Assembly: GCF_026151205.1 (NCBI RefSeq)
Contig: NW_026971807.1
Span: forward strand, 1 to 43,583
DNA: 43,583 nt
Direction: 5' to 3'
Origin: Bolinopsis microptera
Taxonomy: Eukaryota; Ctenophora; Tentaculata; Lobata; Bolinopsidae
Shown: one piece after another, positions 42,767-43,583 of the stretch
Position numbering within the stretch: the stretch's first letter is position 1
Layout of the letters: the number at the start of each line of letters is the position of its first letter
Made by a program: the position numbers and the translations under genes
The notes under the pieces: model-generated
The model's database searches: none
What the model was told of the DNA's origin: nothing
What the model saw: the letters and a program-made list of their open reading frames with translations, nothing else

Positions 42767-43583
42767 ACAACTATCAACTGTATTGAACATTTATGACCTT
42801 CCATAGATCATGAAATTGAGCACCAAGGGTAAGCAGCAACTTTTGCGTTCCCTGGGTAATCTGACACCCTTTGGGCTTATACAGTTATCGAATGAGCTCA
42901 GCTTTGCAGAATACTGTAATTGTATTAACCAGTAAAAATTCCACACTCGACACTTCTCATTGCATTGGTTGATGGATTTAACATCGTCACACGAACACTG
43001 ATATAATTTCGGCTGCAGCAGATAACATTCAATGTATTTATGTTTATGTCTTGTGTGAGCAACTTGTCCCTAATTGCATACTCTTAGACTAACCCTGGGT
43101 GTTTCGTTGCAACTTGTTTTTCTGTTTTGCAACTACGACTTATTGCCATTTATTGAATCGTTGTTTGTTAAATCATCCTTCAAATACATTAAGTTTTTCA
43201 ATGGAATTTGTAATATCTAATTGTTATATACCACTAACAACTGTACTTCTGATATGGGGTAATATGGTTTTACTTTCTTAAAACTACGGGGGTTGAATTA
43301 TCAAATTTTATTAATTTTAAGGGTAACCCCTTTCAGCTTTATATAGCAATGTTGATTTGAAAAAACGATTACCTACACGGGGGTCCTTCGGCCTTTCACC
43401 CCCTAATTTTAGGTTTGTTACCAAACATTTCAAGCCTAATTATCTAAAATCATAACTTATGTTTCTTGAGAAAAACCAAATTGGAGATAATTTTTTTAAA
43501 ACAATTTTGACAGTTCATCTTTTGTTCAAACATTTAATTTAAAATGAGGGTGCAATCACATTCCGGGGGGCCGAGAGGGGGGA
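42767..43583. other. Non-coding right edge of the window
   Basis: No gene was found; the frame at 43099-43281 has no family features. G-rich patches (ccggggggccgagagggggg at the very end) suggest another MITE running off the edge. Confidence 0.45.

Noticed and set aside
1-43583. CRISPR arrays, operons or bacterial genes
   Set aside because: Direct repeats here are minisatellites or transposon parts without regular unique spacers, and gene structure is intron-containing.

Overview
The window is AT-rich nuclear DNA from an animal, most likely an invertebrate. The evidence is a multi-exon animal transporter gene with GT/AG introns, several families of decayed non-LTR retrotransposons, and many short inverted-repeat (MITE-like) elements. 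The species cannot be fixed from the sequence. No bacterial-type genes, CRISPR array, rRNA or convincing tRNA was seen.

Layout. 1-10.9 kb: mostly non-coding, with a 39-bp minisatellite (2350-2622), a 5'-truncated LINE reverse transcriptase (3463-4740) whose 3' side holds a TTA-flanked MITE (4754-5144), a small retroposon-like insertion with 12-bp target repeats (5840-5948) and several short tandem repeats. 10.9-15.26 kb: a minus-strand gene for an eight-TM protein with two related four-TM halves and a Pro/Tyr/Gln-rich tail (12702-13847). Its 3' end, including a 39-bp coding-like repeat, exists in two direct copies. One copy is split by a 607-bp element with 8-bp target duplications, and the other preserves the empty site. 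15.4-20.2 kb: a twelve-exon plus-strand organic anion transporter (OATP/SLCO) gene of about 656 residues, clean except for one phase break before exon 6.

20.5-24.4 kb: a 3.9-kb foldback element with arms of about 1.15 kb carrying CGGACTCCG arrays; a LINE 3' end sits in its loop. 24.4-31.2 kb: non-coding DNA, a hAT-like element full of TCCCGGT repeats (27550-28366), an AT hairpin, a 260-bp MITE (28633-28892), a minus-strand LINE endonuclease fragment, and candidate exons of an unrecognised plus-strand gene. Two of these (30719-30843 and 31060-31138) join in exact phase; a third (29115-29231) contains a perfect palindromic RFX X-box-like sequence.

33.5-38.7 kb: a 5.16-kb element bounded by 40-bp inverted repeats. 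Both flanks carry arrays of a dyad motif (TGATT-N4-AATCA), about ten on the right and five on the left, and a LINE with a PHD-finger remnant and an RT of intact active-site motif has landed inside. I regard this element as the best candidate for an undescribed system in the window. 39.4-41.4 kb: three different LINE 3' fragments stacked on the minus strand. 41.6-43.6 kb: small MITEs and one possible exon resembling an MFS transporter.

The only well supported host genes are the OATP gene and the minus-strand eight-TM gene beside it. Nothing in the sequence shows that they work together. Nearly everything else is mobile or repeated DNA.
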